A stretch of DNA of 23,854 bases from a virus. The notes beneath the pieces were generated by a model that saw only the letters and a program-made list of their open reading frames with translations, was not told the origin of the DNA and did not search any database. The DNA is taken from positions 1-23,854 of the IMG/VR virus record IMGVR_UViG_3300020185_000264; one strand, given 5' to 3'. The position numbers were made by a program, and so were the translations under genes. This document shows, one piece after another, positions 1 through 6,331 of the stretch (position 1 is the first letter of the stretch; each line of letters opens with the position of its first letter).

Positions 1-26
1 TGGCCGATGTTTCAGGGGGTGAGTAA
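1..26 (+). CDS. 3' end of an upstream gene (partial)
   Basis: An open frame enters from the left edge and reads A-D-V-S-G-G-E before a TAA at 24-26. That stop overlaps the ATG of the next gene (TAATG), the junction style used throughout this genome, which is the main reason to believe it. Too little is visible to say what it encodes. Confidence 0.3.
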
Positions 27-487
27 TGGGTAAGACAATCCAAGCAGAGATACAGCCTAACGTCATTGTACGCTCAAGGGGTAAGCGGCTATACCCTAAC
101 GCACACGCAAGGCTAGAGTCGTGGGCTAGGGCGTACAGGTCAGGCAGTCAGGGCGAGATTAAAAGGCTCACAGGCGCACCATACGCCGCACCATCAAAGC
201 CAATAGGGTTTATCCTACCTGACACCGAGGAGGAGCGTATAGGCGCGGTCGTGAACAAGCTATCAAGCTATAACCGCATGTTCGTATGGTGTCACTACAT
301 CAAGCGGCCTGAATACATGGCTAAACTGTATAAGCGCGTCAAGCAAGACGAAAGTGAGACAAACGAGGCGTACAGGGGTCGAATCAAGCGTATTTACTAC
401 GATAGGCTGGGCGTTACCTATGGCGTATATCAGCAAGATTTGCGGGATGCTCAGGAGGAGTTTATAGCTAGGGGCGGTATATTTTAA
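26..487 (+). CDS. Putative Q-like late antiterminator
   Basis: A 153-aa basic protein with a GGGGGTGAG ribosome site just before the ATG. Its layout resembles the phage antitermination Q family: an N-terminal helix with LESWARAYRSG (residues 30-40), a middle helix VVNKLSSYNRMFVWCHYI (75-92), and a C-terminal helix-turn-helix-like part with YDRLGVTYGVYQQDLRDAQ (125-143). In that family the pieces are an N-terminal L-E-x-W helix, a central helix ending in H-Y-V, and a DNA-binding helical pair. Context supports it: a strong promoter starts 29 bases after the stop, followed by small genes, a structured stretch and a terminator, as after lambda Q. If correct, it binds near the late promoter, modifies RNA polymerase and lets it pass terminators into the packaging and structural genes. 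The similarity is recalled by eye, so another small DNA-binding protein is possible. Confidence 0.45.
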   Translation: MGKTIQAEIQPNVIVRSRGKRLYPNAHARLESWARAYRSGSQGEIKRLTGAPYAAPSKPIGFILPDTEEERIGAVVNKLSSYNRMFVWCHYIKRPEYMAKLYKRVKQDESETNEAYRGRIKRIYYDRLGVTYGVYQQDLRDAQEEFIARGGIF

Positions 488-515
488 AAAACTTGCAATT
501 AATTGAAAATAGTGC

Positions 516-544
516 TTGCACTGGACAAATATACAGTGTATAAA
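516..544 (+). promoter_or_regulatory. Putative late promoter (sigma70 type)
   Basis: TTGCAC (516-521) and TATAAA (539-544) are separated by exactly 17 bases, a near-consensus sigma70 promoter with transcription expected from about 551. It lies between the Q-like gene and the late operon, the position of lambda pR'. Just upstream of the -35 is a perfect 10-bp palindrome, CAATTAATTG (496-505), in an A/T-rich stretch that could be an activator or antiterminator site or an UP element. Confidence 0.65.
530..542. promoter_or_regulatory. Dyad operator overlapping the late -10 box
   Basis: TATACAGTGTATA is a perfect inverted repeat of two 6-bp arms around one central base. It covers the end of the spacer and the first bases of the -10 box. 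A dimeric repressor bound here would block the promoter. The regulator is not identified. Confidence 0.4.
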
Positions 545-579
545 GGGTGCGAGGGTGGAGTTTTGCGCCCAAAGAGAAT

Positions 580-759
580 ATGACTAAAAAAATACATTTA
601 AAACTTGTTCGAAGTTTCTCAGTGGGTTTTGTCTTTTACGACCCTAAGTTAAACGGTTTTTGTTTAGAGTTTAATCTGCTTTTCTTTCGGTTGGCGTTAT
701 GGAGCAAAGGAGCGTCATGGTTTGGCTTTACTAACTACTGGGGGGCTAATTCGGGCTAA
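580..759 (+). CDS. Small hypothetical protein of the late leader
   Basis: A 59-aa frame starting at ATG 580, with an AAAGAG ribosome site a few bases before. A GTG at 547 extends the frame, but it lies at or before the expected transcription start (about 551), so ATG 580 is preferred. The protein begins MTKKIHLKLVRSF and is rich in Phe, Leu and Trp with a hydrophobic middle (about residues 14-42). Its end overlaps the next start (TAATG). It sits between the late promoter and the terminator, where lambda has only a non-coding leader. I do not recognise a family. Confidence 0.5.
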   Translation: MTKKIHLKLVRSFSVGFVFYDPKLNGFCLEFNLLFFRLALWSKGASWFGFTNYWGANSG

Positions 760-884
760 TGGAGCAACTTCTAGCAATATATTTCTTTTTAGTCTTTTCT
801 TTCGTTTTAGCGTTGCTTATAATTGTTATTAGCTTTGCATTATCTGAATATGAAAATTATAAACAAAGTCGAAACGCCTCTTAA
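759..884 (+). CDS. 41-aa single-pass membrane protein
   Basis: ATG 759 overlaps the stop of the previous gene (TAATG) and the frame runs to TAA at 882-884. The translation starts MEQLLAIYFF and carries one long hydrophobic segment (about residues 4-29), then a short polar tail rich in Asn, Tyr and Lys ending in R-N-A-S. The coupled start and clear membrane segment argue that it is real. The role is unknown; a small membrane effector expressed early from the late promoter is one possibility. Confidence 0.5.
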   Translation: MEQLLAIYFFLVFSFVLALLIIVISFALSEYENYKQSRNAS

Positions 885-940
885 ACGTAGATATTTGGGT
901 GTTACCAAAGTAAAGCGCAACCTTTTCGGCTATAACAAAA

Positions 941-1058
941 ACCTTAGTCTGCCGAGCAATCTCGGTGGTTAAATTGCAATCTAAGGGAATCTGAACCCTA
1001 GCATAACTAGGTAGTAGGATTCACCCGCCCCACTCATTAAATTGGGTGGGGCTTTTTT
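941..1058 (+). ncRNA. Structured leader RNA ending in a terminator
   Basis: No convincing coding frame covers this stretch, but it folds well on paper. CCTTAG (942-947) pairs with CTAAGG (981-986) and encloses a perfect hairpin CCGAG-caat-CTCGG (952-965). Next is a second perfect hairpin CCTAG-cataa-CTAGG (997-1011), then the intrinsic terminator at 1027-1058. Together with the promoter at 516-544 this could give a terminated leader RNA of roughly 500 nt, or a shorter processed product. It does not have tRNA arms. Lambda makes a terminated 6S RNA at the equivalent place, without sequence similarity implied. Confidence 0.35.
1027..1058 (+). terminator. Intrinsic terminator before the packaging genes
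   Basis: GCCCCAC (1027-1033) pairs with GTGGGGC (1046-1052) across a 12-base loop and is followed by TTTTTT. Transcripts from the 516-544 promoter would stop here unless antiterminated, matching the role of lambda tR'. Confidence 0.8.
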
Positions 1059-1249
1059 ATTGGTTTAATATTTACGACAAAGACCTTTATGTATAAGGGT
1101 TTAGGGTATGTTCCCGAAACAGACTTCGGCAACAATAGAATTTTATTCCATATCGGGATACAGAATAAACCCGCCACAACATCACCTATCAGGGGCTGGA
1201 AAAGCTACCACTTACGATATTGGGCGGGTAATTACACAGGAGCGCAGCA
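1059..1249 (+). other. Non-coding leader before the 108-aa gene
   Basis: This gap holds no gene I trust. TCCCGA (1112-1117) can pair with TCGGGA (1153-1158), and ACCCGCC (1169-1175) with GGCGGGT (1223-1229), so the RNA upstream of the ribosome site at about 1238 may be folded. I found no convincing promoter in it. Confidence 0.3.
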
Positions 1250-1576
1250 ATGCCAAAGATAACAGGCAAGGGCGCAACCATAACAAAGGGTGGCACTCCG
1301 ATAGCTTACGTTACAGACTACACATGGTCTGAGTCATTAGGTACGGTTTACGGTCAAAGCGAGTCAAAGCTATCTGTTAACGCAATACTAGATACGGACT
1401 TCACGCCAGAGCGTACAGGTGGCAGAGACACCTATGTTCTGTTGCCGGCATCTACGTCTAGTCAATCCATAACAATGACTAACGCAGAGATAGAGAGCGT
1501 GAGCGTAAGTGTAGGCCGTGAGTCAGTGAAGCAATCACTAACAATAACCAGCAAGAACACCGCGACCATTGCCTAA
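1250..1576 (+). CDS. Beta-rich hypothetical, possibly structural
   Basis: A 108-aa protein with a good AGGAG ribosome site 8 bases before ATG. It is rich in Thr, Ser, Val and Ile with alternating polar and apolar residues, typical of a beta sandwich or barrel. Segments such as GGTPIAYVTDYTWSES (residues 14-29) and AEIESVSVSVGRESV (80-94) look like edge strands of small tail-tube or decoration proteins, but a separate tail tube gene is present at 9443. The end overlaps the HNH gene by 8 bases. In a cos phage cut near 2050-2130 it would lie at the right end of the virion DNA. The fold guess is weak; the gene itself is well supported by its ribosome site and the coupling. Confidence 0.55.
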   Translation: MPKITGKGATITKGGTPIAYVTDYTWSESLGTVYGQSESKLSVNAILDTDFTPERTGGRDTYVLLPASTSSQSITMTNAEIESVSVSVGRESVKQSLTITSKNTATIA

Positions 1577-1868
1577 CCTACCAGAGCAACACAACTCGCA
1601 TAAGGTAAGGCGCACAAGATCGGCAAGCGTTAAGGCAAGACAAGGCAAGAGAGCATACGCGACATACTCCAAGCGATGGAGAGCAGACCGTAAGCAACAG
1701 CTAGACAGACAGCCATTGTGTGAGCATTGCCTAGCATACGGCAGATACACGCCAGCTAACGAAGTAGATCACATCAACGGAAGTGCAAGCAACGAGGCAG
1801 ATTACACACCTGATAACTATCAGAGCTTGTGTAAGTCCTGCCACTCAAAGAAAACGGTAAGACAATGA
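1569..1868 (+). CDS. HNH endonuclease next to the terminase
   Basis: A 99-aa HNH protein. The zinc/HNH core is C-E-H-C (about residues 51-54), the E-V-D-H-I-N-G strand (64-70) with the catalytic His, N-Y-Q-S and L-C-K-S-C-H-S (82-93). Small HNH proteins beside P27-type small and HK97-type large terminases (HK97 gp74 is the example) work with terminase in cutting DNA at cos during packaging. The start is taken as TTG 1569 because no ATG or GTG lies upstream of the core; it overlaps the previous stop, so coupled translation is likely. A basic N-terminal stretch (residues 10-40) probably binds DNA. Confidence 0.8.
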   Translation: MPNLPEQHNSHKVRRTRSASVKARQGKRAYATYSKRWRADRKQQLDRQPLCEHCLAYGRYTPANEVDHINGSASNEADYTPDNYQSLCKSCHSKKTVRQ

Positions 1869-2053
1869 TACAAACATCACACAACATCAAAGGATGGATA
1901 GCAACCTGTACAGATACAGGTAAAACGGCAACAGCTACATTTGACGAAGGTAAAGGCATCGCACAGGAGCGCCTACAAGACGCGCTAAAGGCTGAGTCTA
2001 CCGATAACACTAAGACAAAAAGAAAGTGGCGTGAGCGAGACACGGAGGGCTAG
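1865..2053 (+). CDS. Small hypothetical protein
   Basis: A 62-aa protein whose ATG overlaps the HNH stop (ATGA). The first half is beta-like (IKGWIATCTDTGKTATATF), and the second half is charged and probably helical, ending K-R-K-W-R-E-R-D-T-E-G. It lies between the HNH endonuclease and the small terminase, so a packaging role is possible. I do not recognise a family. Confidence 0.5.
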   Translation: MIQTSHNIKGWIATCTDTGKTATATFDEGKGIAQERLQDALKAESTDNTKTKRKWRERDTEG

Positions 2054-2129
2054 GGGGTGCGAATCCTTGTCACCTTACATCCTACAATACGACCGACCTC
2101 CTTTTTTTTATACCCGCAATTGAAACATT
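2044..2129. other. Candidate cos / packaging start region
   Basis: This short gap before the small terminase has several marks. There is a run GGGGG (2053-2057), and GGTG (2056-2059) can pair with CACC (2071-2074). GGAGG (2044-2048) can pair with CCTCC (2097-2101), which is followed by eight T. Phages with an HNH protein beside P27-type small and HK97-type large terminases cut at cos sites with 3' overhangs near these genes. No cut position can be read from the sequence. The outer pairing plus T run could instead be a terminator. Confidence 0.25.
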
Positions 2130-2534
2130 ATGCCGCAACCTAAGAAGCCCACCAAGATACTTGAGCTTAGTGGCGCGTTTAAGAAAGACCCACAGCGTAA
2201 ACGTGGCGCAGAGCCACAACCTACGGAGGGTATAGGGGATTGCCCTAAACACCTAAGTGATAGCTACGCTGTTATTTGGAACGAGATTAAGAGTAATTGT
2301 GTTGATGGTGTTTTAACCATCCAAGACCGCCATGCTTTGGAGTTGGTTGTTACTGGCATCCATGAGGTGCGGCATGGTATCGAGACAGACGATGGTATTA
2401 AGCAAGTCGGCGGTGCTGAGAGAGACAGAGTGTTTAAACAGCTTGGACGTTTTGGGTTAACGCCTAGTGATCGAAGTAATGTTGTCGTTAGTCAGCCTGA
2501 AAAGAAAAAGGGCGGGTTTAAGAGTTTAAAGTGA
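2130..2534 (+). CDS. terS: Terminase small subunit, P27 family
   Basis: A 134-aa protein matching the P27-type small terminase layout. It has the N-terminal KPTKILELSGAFKKDPQRK segment, then P-K-H-L and a Y-A-V-I-W-N-E-I helix, G-V-L-T-I-Q-D-R-H-A-L-E, and a late L-G-R-F-G-L-T-P-S-D-R-S motif, followed by a lysine-rich end. It recognises the packaging site and loads the large subunit on phage DNA. The ribosome site before ATG 2130 is weak. The stop overlaps the GTG start of the large subunit (GTGA), as expected for partners made together. Confidence 0.85.
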   Translation: MPQPKKPTKILELSGAFKKDPQRKRGAEPQPTEGIGDCPKHLSDSYAVIWNEIKSNCVDGVLTIQDRHALELVVTGIHEVRHGIETDDGIKQVGGAERDRVFKQLGRFGLTPSDRSNVVVSQPEKKKGGFKSLK

Positions 2535-4183
2535 CAGGCTCGGAGCGTTTAGAGAGATACATTAACGATGTATTAACTAAGCCAAAGGACTATCCAGAAA
2601 CGATAGTGCAGGCGTGTCAAAGGTTCGTTGATGACATGAACCGCAAAGATATATATTTTGACGTTGGTGCGGCTAATAACGCGATAGAGAATGTCGAGTT
2701 AATGCCTCACACTAAAGGCAAATGGAAAGATAAGCCCACAATACTAGAGGATTTTCAGTGCTTTTGGATTGGCTCTCTGTTTGGTTGGAAGTGGACCAAG
2801 AATGATTTTAGGCGTTTTCGTTACGCTTACGTTCAAGTTCCAAGAAAGAACGGCAAGAGCCATATTGTAATTTGCATTGCGCTAGTGATGTTTGGCTGTG
2901 ATGAAGAACAGGGCGCAGAGGTTTACTTAGGCGCGACTTCTCAAGAGCATAGCCGAGATTTATTGTATCGACCGGCAAAGTATATCGTTAATCATTCAGA
3001 TGATTACCGCGAGGCTTACGGTGTAGAGGTTGGGGCTACTTCAATGGTTCAGCCCGACAATAACGCGACATTAAAAACGGTTATTAAAAAGCCTGACGAT
3101 GGGGCTAGTCCTCATTGTGCGGTTGTTGACGAATACCATGAGCACGAGTCAAGCGATCAGTACGACACGTTCAATACTGGCATGGGTTCGCGTGATCAGC
3201 CTTTGTTACACATCATAACAACGGCTGGCGGTGACTTAGGTTCGCCATGCAAGTATGAGTATGATGATTGTAAGCGCGTATTGCGTAAGGAAATAGAGGC
3301 AGATACTAAGTTTATTCTAATTTATGAGCCTGATGAGGGCGATGAATGGCACGACCCAAAGATTTTAAAGAAGGTCAACCCATGTTTAGGGGTGTCGGTT
3401 AACGAGGATTACTTGTTAGACCAGCTAGAAATTGCCAAAGTCTCAGCAGAAAAGCAGAACATTTTTAGAACAAAGCACCTCAATCAATGGGTGGGGTCAA
3501 AGGTTGCCTGGATGAATATGTTGGCATGGCAACGGCAGAAAGACACCTCACTTAGTTGGGATGATTTCAAAGACAAGCCTTGTCACATAGGGCTAGATTT
3601 AGCCTCAAAAAAAGACCTTTGTGCTATCAGCGTATTGTTTGAAGAGGGTGGGCATTATTACAGCTTTCCTTTCTTCTTTGCGCCAGAAGGTGCGGCAGAG
3701 ACTAACGACAGATACCCGCAGTTTGTTAATCGTGGTGAGCTAGAGCTTACCGATGGCAATATGACAGACTATGCGTTTATTGAGAAAAAATTATTAGAGA
3801 TATGCGAGTTTGCAGACGTTAAGAGCATTGCTTATGACCCATATCAAGCGACCTATTTAGTTACTAGGCTTCAAGAGAAGCGAATTAAATTAGTTGAGTT
3901 CAATCATACGGTGGTCAATATGTCTGAGCCGATGAAAGAATTAGAAGCGCGGGTGTTGAATGGTGAATTACATCATAACGGCAATGCTTGCATGACGTGG
4001 CAAGTCTCCAATGTGGCGGCAAAGCTAGACGTAAAAGATAACATTTACCCGAATAAATCAAACAGAAATGATGAGCGATGCAAAATTGATGGAGTTGTCG
4101 CAATGATCATGGCTTTTGGTCGGTGGCTTGGTGAGGATGATCCAGACAATCCTTATGAAGAGAGAGGATTTCGCACACTATGA
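2531..4183 (+). CDS. terL: Terminase large subunit, HK97 type
   Basis: A 550-aa packaging motor of the Terminase_1 type. The N-terminal ATPase has a Walker-A-like VPRKNGKS (103-110) and Walker B CAVVDEYHEH (196-205). The C-terminal RNase H-like nuclease has its acidic residues in GLDLASKKD (D356), IAYDPYQA (D436) and KIDGVVAM (D520). It uses ATP to pump DNA through the portal and cuts concatemers. Size and motif order are normal and nothing appears missing. It starts with GTG overlapping the small-subunit stop and ends overlapping the portal start (ATGA). Confidence 0.93.
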   Translation: MTGSERLERYINDVLTKPKDYPETIVQACQRFVDDMNRKDIYFDVGAANNAIENVELMPHTKGKWKDKPTILEDFQCFWIGSLFGWKWTKNDFRRFRYAYVQVPRKNGKSHIVICIALVMFGCDEEQGAEVYLGATSQEHSRDLLYRPAKYIVNHSDDYREAYGVEVGATSMVQPDNNATLKTVIKKPDDGASPHCAVVDEYHEHESSDQYDTFNTGMGSRDQPLLHIITTAGGDLGSPCKYEYDDCKRVLRKEIEADTKFILIYEPDEGDEWHDPKILKKVNPCLGVSVNEDYLLDQLEIAKVSAEKQNIFRTKHLNQWVGSKVAWMNMLAWQRQKDTSLSWDDFKDKPCHIGLDLASKKDLCAISVLFEEGGHYYSFPFFFAPEGAAETNDRYPQFVNRGELELTDGNMTDYAFIEKKLLEICEFADVKSIAYDPYQATYLVTRLQEKRIKLVEFNHTVVNMSEPMKELEARVLNGELHHNGNACMTWQVSNVAAKLDVKDNIYPNKSNRNDERCKIDGVVAMIMAFGRWLGEDDPDNPYEERGFRTL

Positions 4184-5631
4184 GCCAGTTTAATCCTTGG
4201 TCTAAGGACTACATGAAGAATTTGACGTTAAAAGATGGTGATAATTTCAACCGTTCTTTTAACTATTCAAGTAAGACGCAATCAGGCGCAATGGTTAGTG
4301 ACGCTTCGGCATTAACCCAGTCTGCGGTTTACGCTTGCGTAAGGGTTTTATCTGAGACTGTTGCTAGTTTGCCTTTAAGGGTTTATGAGGTTGACGGAGA
4401 GACACGCAAAGGCGTAGACCATCCCCTTAATCGCCTTTTAGGTGTAACGCCTAACGGTGAGCAGACAGCTTTTGAATTACGCGAGTTTCAAATGACTTGC
4501 TTGGGGCTTAGGGGTAACGCATACGCGCAGAAATTGTACTCTAATCGGGGCGTTATCGGTGAGATTAACCCTCTAAACTCGGCCTACATGAACGTAGACC
4601 GTGATAGTGCTGGGCGGCTTGTGTTTGATTACCAAGAGACAAACAATAATAAAGTCTATTCGGTTGATGAAATTTGGAGAATTGCGGCTTTAGGTTCTAA
4701 CGGTGTGACAGGTTTAAGCCCTATTCAGCAGGCTAGGGAGTCAATCGGAACGGCTATGGCTGTGGAAGGGCATGGTGCGAGTGTATTTAAGAACGGCGTC
4801 AACCCTTCAATTGTGTTGTCTAGCGATGGCGTATTGTCTGATGTGGCGTTTGATAGGCTGAGAGAACAGCTAGAGACAAACAGCGCAGGATTCGGTAATG
4901 CCGGCAAGCCTTTCTTGGCTGAGGGCGGAATGAAACCGTACACAGTTAGCATGACTAATCAAGACGCGCAGTTTATCGAGTCGCGCAAGTTTCAGGCCGA
5001 GGACATTGCGCGATGGTATCGCGTACCACCTCACATGATCGGTTTGCTTGATCGGGCTACGTTCTCAAACATTGAACAGCAATCGATTGATTTTGTTGTA
5101 AACACAATTCGACCTTGGCTGGTTCGCATTGAAGCTACCATGATGCGTGATTTGTTGTCGCCACAAGAGCAGGGGCGTTATTTCCTATCGCATACGGTCG
5201 AAGGGTTGCTGAGAGGCGACACTAAGACGAGATACGAGGCTTACGGCTCAGGCATAGACAAGGGGTGGCTCACACGCAACGAGGCGCGGCTGTTAGAGAA
5301 CAGGCAGCCTATTGATGGGCTAGACGAGCCTGTATTGCCGGTTAATGTTCAAACGGTAAGCGAGCGAGAGCAGAATTTACAAAACAGCCTAGCCGAAGTG
5401 TTAGCCGATCAGGAATCTAACGCATTGCGGCAAGAGCGCAACAAGGGCGGCGATGATTTCGGAGATAGGATGGTGATTTTTTACTCTAAATTCAAAGACA
5501 GATTAGTTAACTATGGCGCTTCTACTGAGGACGCTACTAAATACGTTCTAACAAGAGCCGAGCAAGTAGAGTCTGGGCAGTTCGACAAGATAGAGCGCAG
5601 CGCACAATTAAAAATAGCGGAGATATTATGA
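4180..5631 (+). CDS. Portal protein, HK97 family
   Basis: A 483-aa portal that forms the ring at the head vertex for DNA entry and exit. Family marks are the N-terminal SAVYACVRVLSETVASLPLR (49-68), the GNAYAQKLYSNRG stretch (about 112-124), the helix with IQQARESIGTAMAVEGHGAS (about 182-201), and R-K-F-Q-A-E-D-I-A-R-W-Y-R-V-P-P-H-M-I-G-L-L. The C-terminal 80 residues are charged and probably helical. It is translationally coupled on both sides by ATGA overlaps to the large terminase and the protease, the usual order in HK97-like modules. Confidence 0.93.
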   Translation: MSQFNPWSKDYMKNLTLKDGDNFNRSFNYSSKTQSGAMVSDASALTQSAVYACVRVLSETVASLPLRVYEVDGETRKGVDHPLNRLLGVTPNGEQTAFELREFQMTCLGLRGNAYAQKLYSNRGVIGEINPLNSAYMNVDRDSAGRLVFDYQETNNNKVYSVDEIWRIAALGSNGVTGLSPIQQARESIGTAMAVEGHGASVFKNGVNPSIVLSSDGVLSDVAFDRLREQLETNSAGFGNAGKPFLAEGGMKPYTVSMTNQDAQFIESRKFQAEDIARWYRVPPHMIGLLDRATFSNIEQQSIDFVVNTIRPWLVRIEATMMRDLLSPQEQGRYFLSHTVEGLLRGDTKTRYEAYGSGIDKGWLTRNEARLLENRQPIDGLDEPVLPVNVQTVSEREQNLQNSLAEVLADQESNALRQERNKGGDDFGDRMVIFYSKFKDRLVNYGASTEDATKYVLTRAEQVESGQFDKIERSAQLKIAEIL

Positions 5632-6254
5632 ACGTAATTGACATTTATTCAGATATTGGGGAGTCGTTTTGGGGCGATTCGGTGTCTGCAAATGACATTA
5701 AGGGCCAGTTAGAAGGCATGACAGGGGATCTAACGGTTCGCATAAATAGCGCGGGTGGTTCGGTTTTTGATGGTTTTGCTATCTATAACCTTCTAAACGA
5801 GTACGAGGGAGAGGTTACAGTCAAAATAGACGCATTAGCGGCAAGCGCGGCAAGCGTTATAGCTATGGCTGGCGACAACATCCACATGGCTGACAATGCG
5901 TTAATGATGATACATGATCCCTGGACTATTGCCGTTGGTGATAGCAAGGACATGGCTAAGACTGCGGAATTGCTAGACAAAATTAGAGACTCAATTGTTA
6001 CCACATATCAAAGCAAGTCCAATTTGGATAAATCGCAAATTGAAAACATGATGAGCGAAGAGACATGGTTTAGCGCAGAAGAGGCAATTGCTAACGGCTT
6101 TGCAACGGCTAAGACAGATGAAAAAGCGCAACCAATGAATAAATTGGATAAGCCGTGGATGAATAAAGCTCCTGAAATTGAGCAAGAGAAAGAAACAGAT
6201 GCCGCGTTTTTGAATATACAAAAGCGCAAATTAAAATTATTGGCAGAAGCCTAA
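5628..6254 (+). CDS. Prohead protease, ClpP-like (S14)
   Basis: A 208-aa serine protease of the ClpP type used for head maturation. The substrate-cradle strand is VRINSAGGSVFDGFAIYN (37-54). The catalytic serine lies in DALAASAASVIAMAGD (Ser73) and the histidine in MMIHDPW (His96). The ETWFSAEEAIANGFA segment follows, as in the family. It lies between portal and capsid genes and would cleave the capsid N-terminal delta domain and itself. The C-terminal 40 residues are lysine- and glutamate-rich. An intrinsic terminator follows 26 bases after its stop. Confidence 0.92.
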   Translation: MNVIDIYSDIGESFWGDSVSANDIKGQLEGMTGDLTVRINSAGGSVFDGFAIYNLLNEYEGEVTVKIDALAASAASVIAMAGDNIHMADNALMMIHDPWTIAVGDSKDMAKTAELLDKIRDSIVTTYQSKSNLDKSQIENMMSEETWFSAEEAIANGFATAKTDEKAQPMNKLDKPWMNKAPEIEQEKETDAAFLNIQKRKLKLLAEA

Positions 6255-6280
6255 CGATTAGCAGACGTTAATCAAATAAC

Positions 6281-6305
6281 AAGCACCTTTCGGGGTGCTT
6301 TTTTT
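6281..6305 (+). terminator. Intrinsic terminator between protease and capsid
   Basis: AAGCACC (6281-6287) pairs with GGTGCTT (6294-6300) across a 6-base loop, running into a T-tract to 6305. It lies just before the capsid ribosome site (AGAGGATTTACAAA), inside an otherwise tightly coupled operon. Confidence 0.75.
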
Positions 6306-6331
6306 ATGTCTACAGAAAGAGGATTTACAAA

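Noticed and set aside
547-579. GTG start extending the 59-aa leader gene upstream
   Set aside because: The GTG lies at or before the expected transcription start of the promoter at 516-544; ATG 580 has a ribosome site and is a better start.
941-1026. Possible tRNA in the leader
   Set aside because: Neither strand shows a T-loop with TTCRANY, nor a 7-bp acceptor stem with D and anticodon arms in order; only simple hairpins are present.
1063-1100. Possible promoter before the 108-aa gene (TTTACG ... TATAAG)
   Set aside because: Spacing is only 15 bases and the -35 match is poor; read-through from the late promoter is enough to explain expression.
1108-1332. 74-aa open frame before the 108-aa gene
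   Set aside because: It has no good ribosome site, low-complexity translation, and overlaps by 83 bases the 1250 gene, which has a strong ribosome site.
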